Shown here: positions 5,503-5,613 of the stretch, one piece after another
Layout: each line of letters begins with the position of its first letter
Position numbering within the stretch: position 1 is the stretch's first letter
DNA from: Actinomycetes bacterium
GTDB lineage: Bacteria; Actinomycetota; Acidimicrobiia; Acidimicrobiales; Palsa-688
Length of the DNA stretch: 5,613 nt
NCBI GenBank assembly: GCA_021819345.1
Contig: JAKARG010000226.1
Span: 1-5,613 of the forward strand
Direction: 5' to 3'
Notes under the pieces: model-generated
The model's input: only the letters and a program-made list of their open reading frames with translations
Databases searched by the model: none
Told to the model about the DNA's origin: nothing
Made by a program: the position numbers and the translations under genes

Positions 5503-5613
5503 CAGGGCCGGCGGGGGGTCGAGCCGACAGGGCCGGCGGGGGGTCGGGCCGGCAGGGCCGGCGGGGCGGGGGGTCGGGCTGGCGGCGGCTCGGGCCGGCA
5601 GGGCCGGCGGCGG
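5503..5613. repeat. GC-rich ~25-bp tandem repeat upstream of rmlB, continuing past the window edge
   Basis: The plus strand carries units beginning CAGGGCCGGCGGGG. Two 25-base copies are at 5503-5527 and 5528-5552. A 30-base copy with a 5-base GC insertion is at 5553-5582. A degenerate half-unit follows (5583-5598), then the start of a further copy (5599 to the edge). Units differ at single positions (GTCGAGCCGA versus GTCGGGCCGG). The 25-base period is not a multiple of three, so it is unlikely to be coding. Each unit contains overlapping palindromes (GGCCGG, GCCGGC) and G runs of three to six on the plus strand. Together with 5472-5502 this is all that is seen between rmlB and the right edge. 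Confidence 0.9.

Noticed and set aside
5503..5613. CRISPR array or Gly/Ala-rich coding repeat
   Set aside because: The units are contiguous with no unique spacers, which excludes CRISPR. The 25-base period with a 5-base indel would shift any reading frame, which argues against coding.

Overview
The window is very GC-rich, and every gene reads on the minus strand with G/C-ending codons. It fits a high-GC actinobacterium. Gene order and protein motifs resemble the mycobacterial rmlD-wbbL-manB (Rv3266c-Rv3265c-Rv3264c) locus. The membrane protein vaguely recalls proteins of class Acidimicrobiia, but that class assignment is a guess from memory.

Layout in the direction of transcription (from the right edge leftwards): a GC-rich 25-bp tandem repeat in the non-coding upstream region (5503-5613); rmlB, dTDP-glucose 4,6-dehydratase (5471-4497); rmlD, dTDP-4-dehydrorhamnose reductase (4500-3646); a WbbL-type GT2 rhamnosyltransferase (3649-2729); a single-pass membrane protein with a Lys/Thr/Ala/Ser-rich repeat tail (2736-1807); a mannose-1-phosphate guanylyltransferase-like NDP-sugar pyrophosphorylase (1810-833); and an extended SDR/epimerase-like protein that leaves the window at its left edge (836 to 1). 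All six genes overlap their neighbours. Four of the five junctions are the 4-base GTGA stop/start overlap and the fifth is an 8-base overlap, so this is almost certainly one translationally coupled operon. No terminator, RNA gene, IS element or CRISPR array was seen.

How the genes fit together: RmlB and RmlD are steps 2 and 4 of dTDP-L-rhamnose synthesis (RmlA and RmlC are not in the window). The WbbL-like enzyme would attach rhamnose to a lipid-linked acceptor at the inner face of the membrane. The pyrophosphorylase would supply GDP-mannose or a related NDP-sugar. The operon therefore appears devoted to cell-envelope glycan building blocks.

The two parts that stand out are the genes without an obvious place in that pathway. 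The membrane protein sits between the wbbL-like and manB-like genes, which are adjacent in mycobacteria. The terminal SDR keeps its nucleotide-binding motifs but, by motif alignment, has lost the catalytic Tyr, Lys and Ser/Thr, and looks like a pseudo-enzyme.
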